The notes below the pieces were generated by a model. It was not told the origin of the DNA. It did no database searches and saw only the letters and a program-made list of their open reading frames with translations. A stretch of DNA of 64,000 nt from Enterococcus sp. 9E7_DIV0242 (lineage in GTDB: Bacteria > Bacillota > Bacilli > Lactobacillales > Enterococcaceae), in contig NZ_CP147247.1 in NCBI RefSeq assembly GCF_002140975.2, positions 3,473,001 to 3,537,000 on the forward strand, given 5' to 3'. Below are positions 7,974 through 16,845 of this stretch, piece by piece (position 1 is the stretch's first letter; the number at the start of each line of letters is the position of its first letter). The position numbers and the translations under genes are program-made.

Positions 7974-8484
7974 TCAAATCCCTCCGTCTTGTTTATAGAT
8001 GAACAATATCAAAAGTATTATGCCATGGATGGTGGGAAAAATCATCAAATAAGATTCAATTAGAAAGAAATACATAGTTTATTTTGTTATTAAAAAGGAA
8101 GTTATGGCGAAATAACTAGAAAGTTCCTTGTGAGTAAGAAAACATGAAGCAGGTATTTTTCTTTTGAAGGTGGATGAAAATGGTACAGAAATTTGTAATG
8201 TTCGTTTTTTATCAAAAAACTAAAAGCAATAATTCTCTTTTTTCAAGTATTTTTCGTTAAAATACTCGGACAAACCAGAAAATAATTTTCGTTCTTTTTC
8301 TGAAATTTTCTGAAAAATCATGCATTTCTTTTTTTTGGTTGAATTTTGCTGAATTTCACCTATGTTATAAAAAAAATTTTCTGATTTTCCTGTTGTATAG
8401 TTATTCCTGTGATACGGAAGCAGCAGTGACGCTTTTCGTAACCAAGTGTTGGCCGACACAAAAATAACTTGGAGGGAAGAAACA
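7974..8484. other. 511-bp divergent regulatory region upstream of tdcA
   Basis: No gene is present. Between 8290 and 8400 the sequence repeats TCTGAAA/TCTGATT-like words (near 8308, 8318 and 8380) in a very AT-rich setting, possible regulator binding sites. A TTATAA lies at 8365-8370. A 14-bp near-palindrome, GTGTTGGCCGACAC, lies at 8446-8459, directly ahead of the ribosome binding site GGAGGG. A confident promoter was not resolved. The long leader may carry regulation dependent on tyrosine or the Mga protein. Confidence 0.45.
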
Positions 8485-10323
8485 ATGGGTAAAGATATGG
8501 ATATTAAAGCACTATTTATTGGCGATAAAGCTGAAAACGGAGAAGAATATAAAGAACTGCTGAATAAAATGGTCAGTGAACACTTAGGATGGCGCGAAAA
8601 TTATGTACCTTCTGATATGGAGGCTATTCGTGTAGAAGACAAAGAGACACCAAAATACAAAGCAACAAGAGAACATATGCTGGAGGTATTAGAAGAAGTC
8701 GGGCAACGAATGCGCGCGGGTTCTATTCCTTGGCATTCTGCTGGTCGCTATTGGGGACAAATGAATACAGAAACGCTGATGCCTTCTTTATTGGCGTACA
8801 ACTATGCAATGTTGTGGAATCCTAATAATGTCGCTTTGGAATCTTCTATGGCGACTTCTCAGATGGAAGCTGAGGTAGGTCAAGATTTCGCTGAGTTGTT
8901 TAGCTTGGAAGATGGTTGGGGCCATATTACTGCAGATGGTTCTATCGCCAATCTGGAAGGATTATGGTATGCCCGCTGTATCAAATCGATCCCATTGGCT
9001 GCAAAAGAAGTGTTGCCTGACAAGGTAGCTGGAAAATCTGACTGGGAATTGTTGAATATGTCTGTGGAGGAAATTCTTTCTTTGGTAGAGACATTCAGTG
9101 ACGAAGAGCTGGACAAGGTAAAAGCAGCTTCTTCAAGAAGCGGCAGACACATTCAAGAGTTAGGAAAATGGCTCGTCCCTCAAACCAAGCACTATTCATG
9201 GGTCAAAGCGCTAGATATTTGCGGCATTGGTCTTGAGCAAATGGTTGCTGTGCCAGTACAGGAAAATTATCGGATGGATACGAAAGCACTAGAAGAAAAA
9301 ATCCGCGAACTGACAAGTAAAAAAATCCCGATCTTGGGTGTTGTTGCTGTAGTTGGGACGACTGAAGAAGGTCAGGTCGATAGCGTACATGAGGTCGTAG
9401 CCTTGCGAGAACGTCTACGTAAAAAGGGGATTTATTTCTACTTGCATGTGGATGCAGCTTATGGTGGTTATGCACGTTCTATATTTTTAAATGAAGCAGG
9501 GGAATTTATTCCATATGATCAGCTGACTGCACTTTTTGCTGAACATGAAGTATTCAATTATCCGGTAGTGATCGATAAAAATGTTTATGAAGGCTTTAAG
9601 GCAATTTCAGAAGCAGAATCTATCACTGTTGATCCACATAAGATGGGGTATGTCCCTTATGCTGCTGGAGGAATTGCCATCAAACATAAAAACATGCGGA
9701 ACATCATCTCCTATTTTGCGCCATATGTCTTTGAAAAGTCTGTCAAAGCGCCAGACATGTTGGGTGCCTATATTTTAGAAGGTTCTAAAGCCGGGGCAAC
9801 AGCTGCTGCAGTTTGGACCGCTCATCGTGTGTTGCCGCTCAATGTCACTGGATATGGCCAGTTGATTGGTGCTTCGATCGAAGCAGCACAACGCTTCAGA
9901 GATTTTCTTGGTCGGTTGACATTTACTGTGAAGGGGAAGACGATCGAAGTTCATCCATTGAATCATCCGGACTTTAACATGGTCGATTGGGTGTTCAAAG
10001 AACAGGGGTGTAAAGATCTAAAAGCCATCAATGAATTGAACGAAAAAATGTTTGACTACTCTTCTTATTTAGAAGGAGACGTATACACGAATCGTTTTAT
10101 CACTTCACATACAACCTTCACACAAGCCGATTATGGAGACTCACCAGTTAGATTTGTTGAAAGTATGGGGATAGAGGTAGAGCAATGGCAAAAAGAAAAA
10201 CAAGTGACTTTACTGAGAGCTGCAATCATGACTCCATACTTAACAGACGATAAAATCTTTGATTTTTATACTGCAGCGATCACAAAGGCAATGGAAGCCA
10301 AGCTGAATGAGATTATTGAATGA
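8485..10323 (+). CDS. tdcA: Tyrosine decarboxylase (PLP-dependent)
   Basis: A 612-residue group II PLP decarboxylase that is strongly similar throughout to enterococcal and lactobacillar tyrosine decarboxylase. Shared blocks are [13 protein letters not shown] near the start, PWH(S/T)[35 protein letters not shown] and [13 protein letters not shown]. The PLP lysine is K386 in VDPHKMGY, and the cofactor aspartate is in HVDAAYGG. The enzyme turns tyrosine (often phenylalanine too) into tyramine and CO2 in the cytoplasm, consuming a proton. The start at 8485 follows GGAGGGAAG; an in-frame ATG at 8446 has no ribosome binding site. The antiporter follows at 10410. No tyrosyl-tRNA synthetase gene accompanies it here. 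Confidence 0.95.
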   Translation: MGKDMDIKALFIGDKAENGEEYKELLNKMVSEHLGWRENYVPSDMEAIRVEDKETPKYKATREHMLEVLEEVGQRMRAGSIPWHSAGRYWGQMNTETLMPSLLAYNYAMLWNPNNVALESSMATSQMEAEVGQDFAELFSLEDGWGHITADGSIANLEGLWYARCIKSIPLAAKEVLPDKVAGKSDWELLNMSVEEILSLVETFSDEELDKVKAASSRSGRHIQELGKWLVPQTKHYSWVKALDICGIGLEQMVAVPVQENYRMDTKALEEKIRELTSKKIPILGVVAVVGTTEEGQVDSVHEVVALRERLRKKGIYFYLHVDAAYGGYARSIFLNEAGEFIPYDQLTALFAEHEVFNYPVVIDKNVYEGFKAISEAESITVDPHKMGYVPYAAGGIAIKHKNMRNIISYFAPYVFEKSVKAPDMLGAYILEGSKAGATAAAVWTAHRVLPLNVTGYGQLIGASIEAAQRFRDFLGRLTFTVKGKTIEVHPLNHPDFNMVDWVFKEQGCKDLKAINELNEKMFDYSSYLEGDVYTNRFITSHTTFTQADYGDSPVRFVESMGIEVEQWQKEKQVTLLRAAIMTPYLTDDKIFDFYTAAITKAMEAKLNEIIE

Positions 10324-10347
10324 AGCATACTCGTATAGACTATAGAT

Positions 10348-10384
10348 TTGTAGAAATGAAGCAAATGCTGCTTCATTTCTACAA
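10348..10384. other. Strong intercistronic hairpin between tdcA and the antiporter
   Basis: A perfect 16-bp stem (10348-10363 with 10369-10384) with a 5-base loop lies 25 bp before the antiporter ATG. It lacks a T run, so it is more likely an mRNA stabiliser or partial terminator adjusting the ratio of the two products. Confidence 0.7.
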
Positions 10385-10409
10385 AATAATAAGAAAGAAG
10401 GAATGAATC

Positions 10410-11849
10410 ATGTCGAATACTAAATCGTCCAATCAGATCTCGACAATGACGTTTATTGGGATGACCTGTGCCCTGGTTGCAAGTGTACGAAATATCCCGG
10501 ATGTTGCGGCTGCCGGTTGGACTATGCTCTTTTATATGCTTGTTGCTGTTCTGCTTTATGCATTTCCGGTGTCCCTGATTTCCGGTGAATTTGCCGGAAT
10601 GTTTCCAGGAGTAGGGGGACCCGAGCTCTGGGTTTCCAATTCTTTAGGAAAAAAATGGGGCTTTGTGGTTTCTTGGTTGTTGTGGGTTCAAATGTTTCCG
10701 GGAATGGTCATGGTAGCTTCTGCATTGGCTCCTCTATTTGGCAATATTATTGATAATGTCCCATTAGGCTTAAGCAGCAAATTCACACTCGTCGTGATCC
10801 TTATTGTTTACTGGGGAATCACATTATTAAACTTAAAATTTGATATGGCGAAGCTTGGCGGAAAAATTGGTGTCTGGTTAGGGTTGTATCTGCCGTTGGC
10901 AATCATGTTGGTATTGGGAGTGGCTGCATGGATGAAAATTGGTTTGCTGCCAACGGGTACACTTGGTCATTTTTCATGGGACAAGCTGATACCAGATATG
11001 GCAACGGCTAAATCCTTACAGTATTTTACGCCGATCATGTTTATTTTTACAGGGATCGAAATGTCTTCTGTTTATATTACTCGCTTGAAAAATCCAGTTA
11101 AAACGTATCTAAAAGGTATTTTTATAGCATTGATCTTCCTCTTTATTGTAAATATATTGAATGCCTTTGTTGTAGCAAACGTGATTCCAAGTGGAAAGAT
11201 GGAACTGAACAACATCGCTCAATCAATAACTATCTATTGCCAGATACTAGGACTGCCACATTTTATAGTAAATCTATTTAGTCTATTGGTTTTCATTGGA
11301 GTAGCTGTACAATTGTCCGCATGGGCTTCAGGTCCGGCCAAAACAGTGGTGGCAAGCGCAAGAAAAGGGTATTATCCACCTAAGTTTCGATTTTGGAAAA
11401 CGAATAAATTTGATGTGTCTAAAGCAGTTATCCTGACGCAATCAACGATTATTTCTATTTTTGCCTTTTTCTATCTATTGATTCCCGGGGTAAATCAAGC
11501 TTTTTTGATGTTAGTCAATGCAACAACCGTTTTATATTGCCTCGTCTACATCATCATGGGAATCGCTTTGCTTAAATTGCGTCAGTTGAAACCAGAGCTT
11601 GCGCGGCCTTTTAGGATCGGTAAAAAGGGAAGTCAAGGGAATGCTACAGTTTGGATGACTGTAGGTATTCTATTTGCAACGATCATTATTTCTGTTGGGT
11701 TGACCCTAAAGGCAGGTTCTTTGGTCAATCTGATTGCAGTCATAGGAATCACCAGTATCATGTTCCTGATTCCATTGGGCATCGAAAAAATCAGAAAACC
11801 GGAATGGGAAAGTGAAGTTGCGCAACAGATGGAAAAAGAAGAGAAGTGA
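10410..11849 (+). CDS. tyrP: Tyrosine/tyramine antiporter (APC family)
   Basis: A 479-residue APC-superfamily transporter of the amino acid/amine antiporter group, with about 12 hydrophobic segments. The N-terminal region (STMTFIGMTCALVASVRNIP) contains the substrate-binding helix, and GEFAGMFPGVGGPELWV matches the glutamate:GABA/tyrosine antiporters. Coupled to TdcA it would exchange external tyrosine for tyramine, generating a proton motive force and raising pH. The ATG at 10410 follows AGAAGGA. The placement directly after tdcA with one intercistronic hairpin supports the assignment; the substrate is inferred from context. Confidence 0.9.
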   Translation: MSNTKSSNQISTMTFIGMTCALVASVRNIPDVAAAGWTMLFYMLVAVLLYAFPVSLISGEFAGMFPGVGGPELWVSNSLGKKWGFVVSWLLWVQMFPGMVMVASALAPLFGNIIDNVPLGLSSKFTLVVILIVYWGITLLNLKFDMAKLGGKIGVWLGLYLPLAIMLVLGVAAWMKIGLLPTGTLGHFSWDKLIPDMATAKSLQYFTPIMFIFTGIEMSSVYITRLKNPVKTYLKGIFIALIFLFIVNILNAFVVANVIPSGKMELNNIAQSITIYCQILGLPHFIVNLFSLLVFIGVAVQLSAWASGPAKTVVASARKGYYPPKFRFWKTNKFDVSKAVILTQSTIISIFAFFYLLIPGVNQAFLMLVNATTVLYCLVYIIMGIALLKLRQLKPELARPFRIGKKGSQGNATVWMTVGILFATIIISVGLTLKAGSLVNLIAVIGITSIMFLIPLGIEKIRKPEWESEVAQQMEKEEK

Positions 11850-11920
11850 TTCTTTTTGTTGCTAAATCAATCGTTGTTTCATCAAGAAAACAATAAGTAA
11901 AAGTAGTTGGAGTTGATTTT

Positions 11921-12088
11921 ATGAACGAGATGAGCTGCCCGTTATGCGGGAAAAAATTTACGTATGAAGAAGTCAGGATGATCGATAGACATGTGAAGAA
12001 GAAGATGCCCATTGTTTGTCCGTATTGTGATCAGGTAGCAAAATCAAAGCTATCTCATGGTTATTTTGTTACGTACAAAATTTTATAG
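11921..12088 (+). CDS. Small zinc-ribbon protein (55 residues)
   Basis: The ATG at 11921 follows TTGGAG with eight bases of spacing and opens a 55-codon frame ending at TAG 12086-12088. The product has two CxxC knuckles, CPLCGKKF at residues 6-13 and CPYC at residues 33-36, spaced as in a zinc ribbon, and a basic helix-like stretch between them (EEVRMIDRHVKKK). It lies 71 bp after the antiporter stop with no terminator between, so it is probably part of the tdcA operon. Its role is unknown; small zinc ribbons often bind nucleic acid or a partner protein. Confidence 0.7.
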   Translation: MNEMSCPLCGKKFTYEEVRMIDRHVKKKMPIVCPYCDQVAKSKLSHGYFVTYKIL

Positions 12089-12481
12089 TCTGAGAACCCA
12101 ACCTGTCAACGTATTGTAAGGGGTCCTTAATGCTGTTACGATCTGGATGGCACAAATCAATTTTCTCGGTAATAAGATAACTTGATCAGAAAATGAAGGA
12201 GAGACCATCAAGTCCAATTTTTTATTGCTTAGAAGTTCCTTAGGTCCCACCGTTTATCCGATTTTAGATATAAAAAAGGAGTGTGATATTGCGTTATGTT
12301 TCACACTCTTACTCAATAAAAAGATTGACAGACAGCTGCTCCTTGTCACGATAAGGACAGCTGTCTGTTTTTATATAATGAAAATGTAGTAAATAGACTG
12401 TACAAATTTTTAGTGTTTTCTATCAACTAACGTATAAGATAGAAAACACTATTTTTGTTACTGATGATAGATTGACTTGAA
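12089..12481. other. Intergenic stretch with two hairpins
   Basis: About 390 bp without a gene. GAGTGTGA (12279-12286) pairs with TCACACTC (12301-12308). A stronger terminator follows at 12328-12373. The segment 12380-12470 contains the repeated word AGATAGAAAACACT, related to an upstream TTTTCTATC, a possible further hairpin serving the converging LysR gene. Confidence 0.5.
12328..12373 (+). terminator. Terminator of the tyrosine decarboxylation operon
   Basis: ACAGACAGCTG (12328-12338) pairs with CAGCTGTCTGT (12358-12368), extended by TCCTT/AAGGA across a one-base bulge, then a T run. Confidence 0.85.
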
Positions 12482-13366
12482 CTATAACGAAAGTGTAGGT
12501 TTATTTTCGCCTGTTACAATGTCATAAAATTGTTGAATGCGTGGCGTTGCTTGTTGTCCTTTATTAGTCACTAGTTGCATGCTGTTGAATAGTTTTCCTT
12601 CTTTAAACGGTAAAGCAACAAAATCTTCTTGCTGACTGCATTTATCTAACAATAATTCAGGAAGTACTGTGATGCCAAGATTTCCACGAACAGATTCAAG
12701 CAGTGCCTGTGAGTTGATACTAGTCAAAAAGGGCTGAGCTTGCACCTGATGGAGTAGCAGCCAGCTATCTAAGGTCTGGCGGATTGCACTGCTCTTATCA
12801 CGAAGTAAAAGTGGTTGCTCAAGAAACTCACTGATTTTAATCGTCCTCCGTTTAGCGAAAGGATGTTTTCTTGAGACAATGATTTTCATCTCATAGGAAC
12901 CAAAGGGAATAGCATCAAAAGCTCGTGGGTTCACGACGCCTTCAACCAAGGCCAAATCAAGCTCATGATTGGCTAAGGCCAGCAAAATTTTTTCTGCAGT
13001 ATCGATGGTGATCTCTGCTTGGTCGTTGGCGGCGTGATAGGTAGTCAGGATTTCAGGTAGACGTTGATTGGCGATGGTAATGGTAGATCCGATTTTCAAG
13101 GGGAGGTTTTTGATACCATCTGCGAAAGCTTCCAGCGATTCATATTCCTCTAAAAAAGCATGGATACGAGTAAAAAAAAGCTGGCCGACAGCATTCAGTT
13201 TGATTGATCGTCCCTTTCGATCGAATAACGGTATATGCAGCTCTTCTTCCAGTTCATGAATCGTCTGACTAACAGCAGGCTGTGATAAGTAGAGCAGCTT
13301 AGAAGCCTCGGTCATATTTTCCGTTTGAGCCACTACTTTGAAAATACGTAACTGGCGTAGATTCAT
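12482..13366 (-). CDS. LysR-family transcriptional regulator
   Basis: A 294-residue LysR regulator. The winged HTH is at residues 1-60 (MNLRQLRIFKVVAQTENMTE, then SQPAVSQTIHELEEELHIPLFDR), and the C-terminal part is an effector-binding domain of the substrate-binding-protein type with a typical GNLGITVLPELLL stretch near residue 230. The start ATG at 13366 follows AAGGAGGAG on the minus strand. It is transcribed divergently from the LacI gene at 13496 and converges on the tyrosine cluster. Its target is not evident; it could regulate its own region or the tyrosine genes. Confidence 0.88.
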   Translation of the reverse strand: MNLRQLRIFKVVAQTENMTEASKLLYLSQPAVSQTIHELEEELHIPLFDRKGRSIKLNAVGQLFFTRIHAFLEEYESLEAFADGIKNLPLKIGSTITIANQRLPEILTTYHAANDQAEITIDTAEKILLALANHELDLALVEGVVNPRAFDAIPFGSYEMKIIVSRKHPFAKRRTIKISEFLEQPLLLRDKSSAIRQTLDSWLLLHQVQAQPFLTSINSQALLESVRGNLGITVLPELLLDKCSQQEDFVALPFKEGKLFNSMQLVTNKGQQATPRIQQFYDIVTGENKPTLSL

Positions 13367-13440
13367 AGTCTCCTCCTTATTAAAATTCTTCTTCTTTATT
13401 TTAGCATATCTTCTTCTTTTAGGTAAAAATGTAAAATAAA

Positions 13441-13470
13441 TTGGAATCGTTTCATTTTATTTGCTATGAT
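13441..13470 (+). promoter_or_regulatory. Promoter of the LacI gene with an apparent auto-operator
   Basis: TTGGAA (13441-13446), an 18-bp spacer and TATGAT (13465-13470) form a plausible promoter. GGAATCGTTTCA (13443-13454) differs at one base from the operator at 14565 and overlaps the -35 box, suggesting that the LacI protein represses its own gene. A CcpA site is an alternative reading. Confidence 0.6.
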
Positions 13471-13495
13471 AGTAAAGGAGTAGAGGAGGAATAGT

Positions 13496-14476
13496 ATGAA
13501 AGCAACGATGAAAGATGTCGCAACACTGGCAGGAGTAGGTGTAGGCACTGTTTCTCGCGTGATAAATGGAGTAAAGGTAAAGGATTCCACAAGAGAAAAG
13601 GTTTTTGCGGCAATCAAAGAATTAAATTATGAACCCGATGAATACGCCAGAGGGTTAAAAACAAATAAAAGCAATAGCATCGCGCTTATCTTACCTAAAA
13701 TCTGGCATCCATTTTTTTCAGAGTTTGCCTATTTCGTTGAAGAAGCGCTAAGTAAGGCAAACTATAAAATGTTTTTATGCAATGCGGACGGGAGTGCAGA
13801 GAAGGAGAAAGAATACATTCAAATGTTAAAGCAGAGTAAGGTGGATGGGATCATCGGAATCACTTATTCTGATATTGACCAGTACATTTCATCTAATCTG
13901 CCATTTGTCAGTATTGATCGTCATTTCTCTGAAAAAGTGGCTTATGTGACTTCAGATAATTTTGTTGGAGGTCAGATTGCAGCGCAAGAGCTGTTGAGTC
14001 GGGGAGCAAAATGTCTGGCATATGTTGGTGGAAACTCTCCATATCCCAATGAAACTAAAAACAGAAATGAGGGGTTTAAAAGCTTCTGCGCCTCTTTAGG
14101 AATCGAAACCAAGACATTAGATATGTTGGAGCCCATCGAACATATTGAGCAGCAGCTGGACACATTTTTTATGGAAAATCCTGCTATTGATGGGATTTTT
14201 ACAGTGAATGATTTTATGGCACTGGACGTGATGAGGGCATTGAAAAGAGCGGGCAAAACAGCGCCAAAAGATTATCAGATCATCGGCTTTGATGGTATAC
14301 GAATGGCTCAAGAGCAAGAATTTTTACTGTCGACTCTTGCTCAGCCAATAGCAGAAATGGCCCAACAATCTGTTGAGTTGCTAATTAAAATGATAGTAGA
14401 AAAGCATCCGCCGGAACGGATCGTTCTGCCAGTCAAATTTATAGAGGGAAACACGACCCGTAAAAAAATCAACTAA
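13496..14476 (+). CDS. LacI-family repressor of the fructooligosaccharide operon
   Basis: A 326-residue LacI/GalR regulator. The HTH and hinge occupy residues 1-60 (MKDVATLAGVGVGTVSRVIN), followed by a periplasmic-binding-protein-like sensor domain (IALILPKIWHPFFSEFAYFV; IDGIFTVNDFMALDVMRAL; DYQIIGFDG). It lies directly upstream of the sugar ABC operon, whose promoter carries three copies of a GGAAACGTTTCC-type operator, a sequence typical of LacI-family sites. It should repress the operon until a fructoside or its product is bound. GGAGGAA precedes the ATG at 13496. A terminator overlaps its stop codon. Confidence 0.9.
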   Translation: MKATMKDVATLAGVGVGTVSRVINGVKVKDSTREKVFAAIKELNYEPDEYARGLKTNKSNSIALILPKIWHPFFSEFAYFVEEALSKANYKMFLCNADGSAEKEKEYIQMLKQSKVDGIIGITYSDIDQYISSNLPFVSIDRHFSEKVAYVTSDNFVGGQIAAQELLSRGAKCLAYVGGNSPYPNETKNRNEGFKSFCASLGIETKTLDMLEPIEHIEQQLDTFFMENPAIDGIFTVNDFMALDVMRALKRAGKTAPKDYQIIGFDGIRMAQEQEFLLSTLAQPIAEMAQQSVELLIKMIVEKHPPERIVLPVKFIEGNTTRKKIN

Positions 14477-14492
14477 ACAGTTGATTTTTTTA
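14467..14492 (+). terminator. Terminator of the LacI gene
   Basis: AATCAACT (14467-14474) and AGTTGATT (14479-14486) enclose a 4-base loop, followed by T residues. It overlaps the stop codon and ends just before the next promoter. Confidence 0.85.
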
Positions 14493-14521
14493 TTGACAGG
14501 AAACGTTTCCAGTGCTATTCT
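14493..14521 (+). promoter_or_regulatory. Operon promoter with LacI operator O1 in the spacer
   Basis: TTGACA (14493-14498), exactly 17 bp, then TATTCT (14516-14521). The perfect palindrome GGAAACGTTTCC (14499-14510) fills most of the spacer, so repressor binding would block RNA polymerase directly. Confidence 0.9.
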
Positions 14522-14533
14522 TTAGCTAGGAAA

Positions 14534-14576
14534 TGAAACGTTTCCAATTTTTAAAAACTATTTTGGAAACGTTTCA
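14534..14576 (+). promoter_or_regulatory. LacI operators O2 and O3
   Basis: TGAAACGTTTCC (14534-14545) and GGAAACGTTTCA (14565-14576) repeat the operator. Centres are 35 and 31 bp apart, about three helical turns, so bound repressors would lie on the same face of the DNA. Confidence 0.85.
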
Positions 14577-14599
14577 AAAAAGGAAGGGGCTTTTTGAAA

Positions 14600-15910
14600 A
14601 TGAAACGAAAATTGATGTTTATTGCAAGTGTGTGTGCGTTGATGGTAGGTGGGATAGTTGGCTGTGGTACAAAGGAGAAGTCTGGTAGTAGTGATCCGGG
14701 AGAAATCAAGGTTTGGGTTCAATTTTCAGATGAGACACCGGAAGGGAAAGCCTGGCAAGAAATCGTAGAGGGCTTCAATAAAGAAAATGATGGAAAGTTT
14801 AAAGCAGTCACTGAATACATTCCACGTAGCGGCAGTGGAGGTGGTTACGAGGATAAGGTCAATGCAGCAATTACTACGAATAGCTTGCCAGATGTTATCA
14901 CGTTAGACGGACCGAATACGGCTGCTTATGCTCATTCAGGCGTTTTAGAGCCATTAGATGATTATCTAGAAGATGCTGAGATGGATGATGTATTAGACAG
15001 TATTATTCAACAAGGAACATATGATGGGAAATTTTACGCGTTCGGTTTTTCAGAATCCAGTGTCGGTATTTATTACAATAAAGAACTGTTTCAAGCAGCT
15101 GGAATTACCGAGAGTGAATTGCCAACCCTAGACAAGCCATGGACTTGGAGTGAGTTTCAAGCGATTTGTAAAAAGTTGAAAGATAAGTATCAAACCCCGG
15201 CAATCGATCTACAGTTGGCTTCAGGCGATGAAATGCTGACATACGCATATCTTCCATTTGTCTGGTCGAATGGCGGCAATTTAGTTGATGAGACAGGCAA
15301 GATTGCAGAAGGATATTTTAATGATGAAAAAACAGCCACCGCTTTGAACTTTATCCAAGAGCTGGTGAAAAAGGAGTATACCACGATCAGTCCAATCGAA
15401 AAAGGCTTTGAAACGGGAAAATATCCAATGCTTTTAAGTGGTTCGTGGACAATGGCTGATTTAGCTGAAAATTATCAAGACGTAGAGTATGGGATCTTGC
15501 CTTATCCTGTTTCTGATACAACCAAAGAGTTAGTTTCTCCGACTGGCAGCTGGCAGTTGGGAATGACTGCAAATACAGAGAAAAAAGAAGGCGCTGCGGC
15601 ATTTATCACATATGCAACCAATACCGAATCCAGTCGAATCATCAGCTTGGGAAATAGTGTGCTGCCTATCCGCCATTCAACCATTGATTTGATCAAGGAT
15701 GAGGTTTCTGATGGCATGCGTATCCTAATGGAACAAAATCAACAATCCGGTCATGCGAGACCAGTAGTTGTTGCTTATCCTCAAGTTTCAAGAGCTTTTC
15801 AACAAGCTATCCAGGATGTCAGCTACTATGAAGAAAATCCCGATATCCAAAAAATTGTTGATGCACGAGCAGCAGAAATGCAACAAGCCATTGATAGTTC
15901 ATTGAAATAG
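14600..15910 (+). CDS. Sugar ABC transporter substrate-binding lipoprotein
   Basis: A family 1 extracellular solute-binding protein of 436 residues. The signal peptide is MKRKLMFIASVCALMVGGIVG with lipobox cysteine in IVGCG. The mature part has the usual SBP blocks (IKVWVQFSDETPEGKAWQEI; LPDVITLDGPN; WTWSEFQAICKKLK; GSWTMADLAENY). It captures an oligosaccharide outside the membrane and delivers it to the two permeases encoded next. The ATG at 14600 is preferred over a TTG at 14594 because the site AGGAAGGGG is ten bases upstream. The operon context with GH32 and fructokinase points to fructooligosaccharides or sucrose. Confidence 0.9.
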   Translation: MKRKLMFIASVCALMVGGIVGCGTKEKSGSSDPGEIKVWVQFSDETPEGKAWQEIVEGFNKENDGKFKAVTEYIPRSGSGGGYEDKVNAAITTNSLPDVITLDGPNTAAYAHSGVLEPLDDYLEDAEMDDVLDSIIQQGTYDGKFYAFGFSESSVGIYYNKELFQAAGITESELPTLDKPWTWSEFQAICKKLKDKYQTPAIDLQLASGDEMLTYAYLPFVWSNGGNLVDETGKIAEGYFNDEKTATALNFIQELVKKEYTTISPIEKGFETGKYPMLLSGSWTMADLAENYQDVEYGILPYPVSDTTKELVSPTGSWQLGMTANTEKKEGAAAFITYATNTESSRIISLGNSVLPIRHSTIDLIKDEVSDGMRILMEQNQQSGHARPVVVAYPQVSRAFQQAIQDVSYYEENPDIQKIVDARAAEMQQAIDSSLK

Positions 15911-15964
15911 CCTAAGAGTAACAGTCAGACAAAAGGCTAAAGTTGAGAAAGAGGGGAAACCATT

Positions 15965-16843
15965 GTGCAGCAAAAATCAAGCTTAAAAGAAACGCTCGTG
16001 GGCTATAGCTTTTTGTCTCCGGCGCTCATTCTATTGATTATTTTTCTTGTTATCCCAGTAGGAATGGTCTTTTATTATGCATTTACAGATTATTACCTAT
16101 TGACGCCTGATGCGAGACAATTTATCGGGTTAGATAATTTTAAACGGTTACTGGGAGATCCAGTTTTTATTAAAAGCATTTGGAATACTGCAAAATTTGT
16201 TCTATGGATCATTCCTGTACAATTGGGAGCGGCTTTGGGGATGGCATTGATCATTAATAAGAAGAGAAAAGGGAATATGTTTTTCAAAGTAGCCTTCTTT
16301 GCTCCTGTAGTTATGTCCCTCGTGGTGATTTCCATTTTATGGTTATATCTGTTGAATCCTAATGAGGGATTGATCAATACGCTATTAGCCAAAATAGGTA
16401 TTGCCTCACAGCCGTTTTTAACCAGTCCTAAGCAAGCCATGTATACGATTGTGTTTGTTTCTGCCTGGCAGGGTGCCGGGTATCAAATGCTGCTTTTTCT
16501 TGGTGGAATGCAAAATATTCCTCAAGATGTATATGAAGCAGCTGAGATTGATGGTTTTTCAAAATTTCAGCAATTTCGCTATATCACCTTGCCGTTACTG
16601 AAGCCAACCGCAATTTTTGTCTTACTTACGACACTGATTTCAGCATTCAAGCTGATCGTTCAGCCGATGGTCATGACGCAAGGCGGGCCAATGGGGTCAA
16701 CGATGACGATGGTTTATTATATTTACCAGACCGGATTTACTGATCGTCTGGTGGGGTATTCCAGTTCTATTGCCCTTATTTTTACAACAATGATTGGTCT
16801 GATAACGATTGCGCAAAGAAAACTTGTGAAGGAGGATGACTAA
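15965..16843 (+). CDS. Sugar ABC transporter permease (MsmF-like)
   Basis: A 292-residue MalF-type permease with six membrane segments; the first spans about residues 15-37. The ABC contact loop (EAA motif) is YEAAEIDGFSKFQQFRYITLP, near residue 195. It starts at GTG 15965 after GAGGGGA. It forms a heterodimer with the next gene product, which begins three bases after its stop, and takes substrate from the binding protein encoded just upstream. Confidence 0.9.
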   Translation: MQQKSSLKETLVGYSFLSPALILLIIFLVIPVGMVFYYAFTDYYLLTPDARQFIGLDNFKRLLGDPVFIKSIWNTAKFVLWIIPVQLGAALGMALIINKKRKGNMFFKVAFFAPVVMSLVVISILWLYLLNPNEGLINTLLAKIGIASQPFLTSPKQAMYTIVFVSAWQGAGYQMLLFLGGMQNIPQDVYEAAEIDGFSKFQQFRYITLPLLKPTAIFVLLTTLISAFKLIVQPMVMTQGGPMGSTMTMVYYIYQTGFTDRLVGYSSSIALIFTTMIGLITIAQRKLVKEDD

Positions 16844-16845
16844 AG

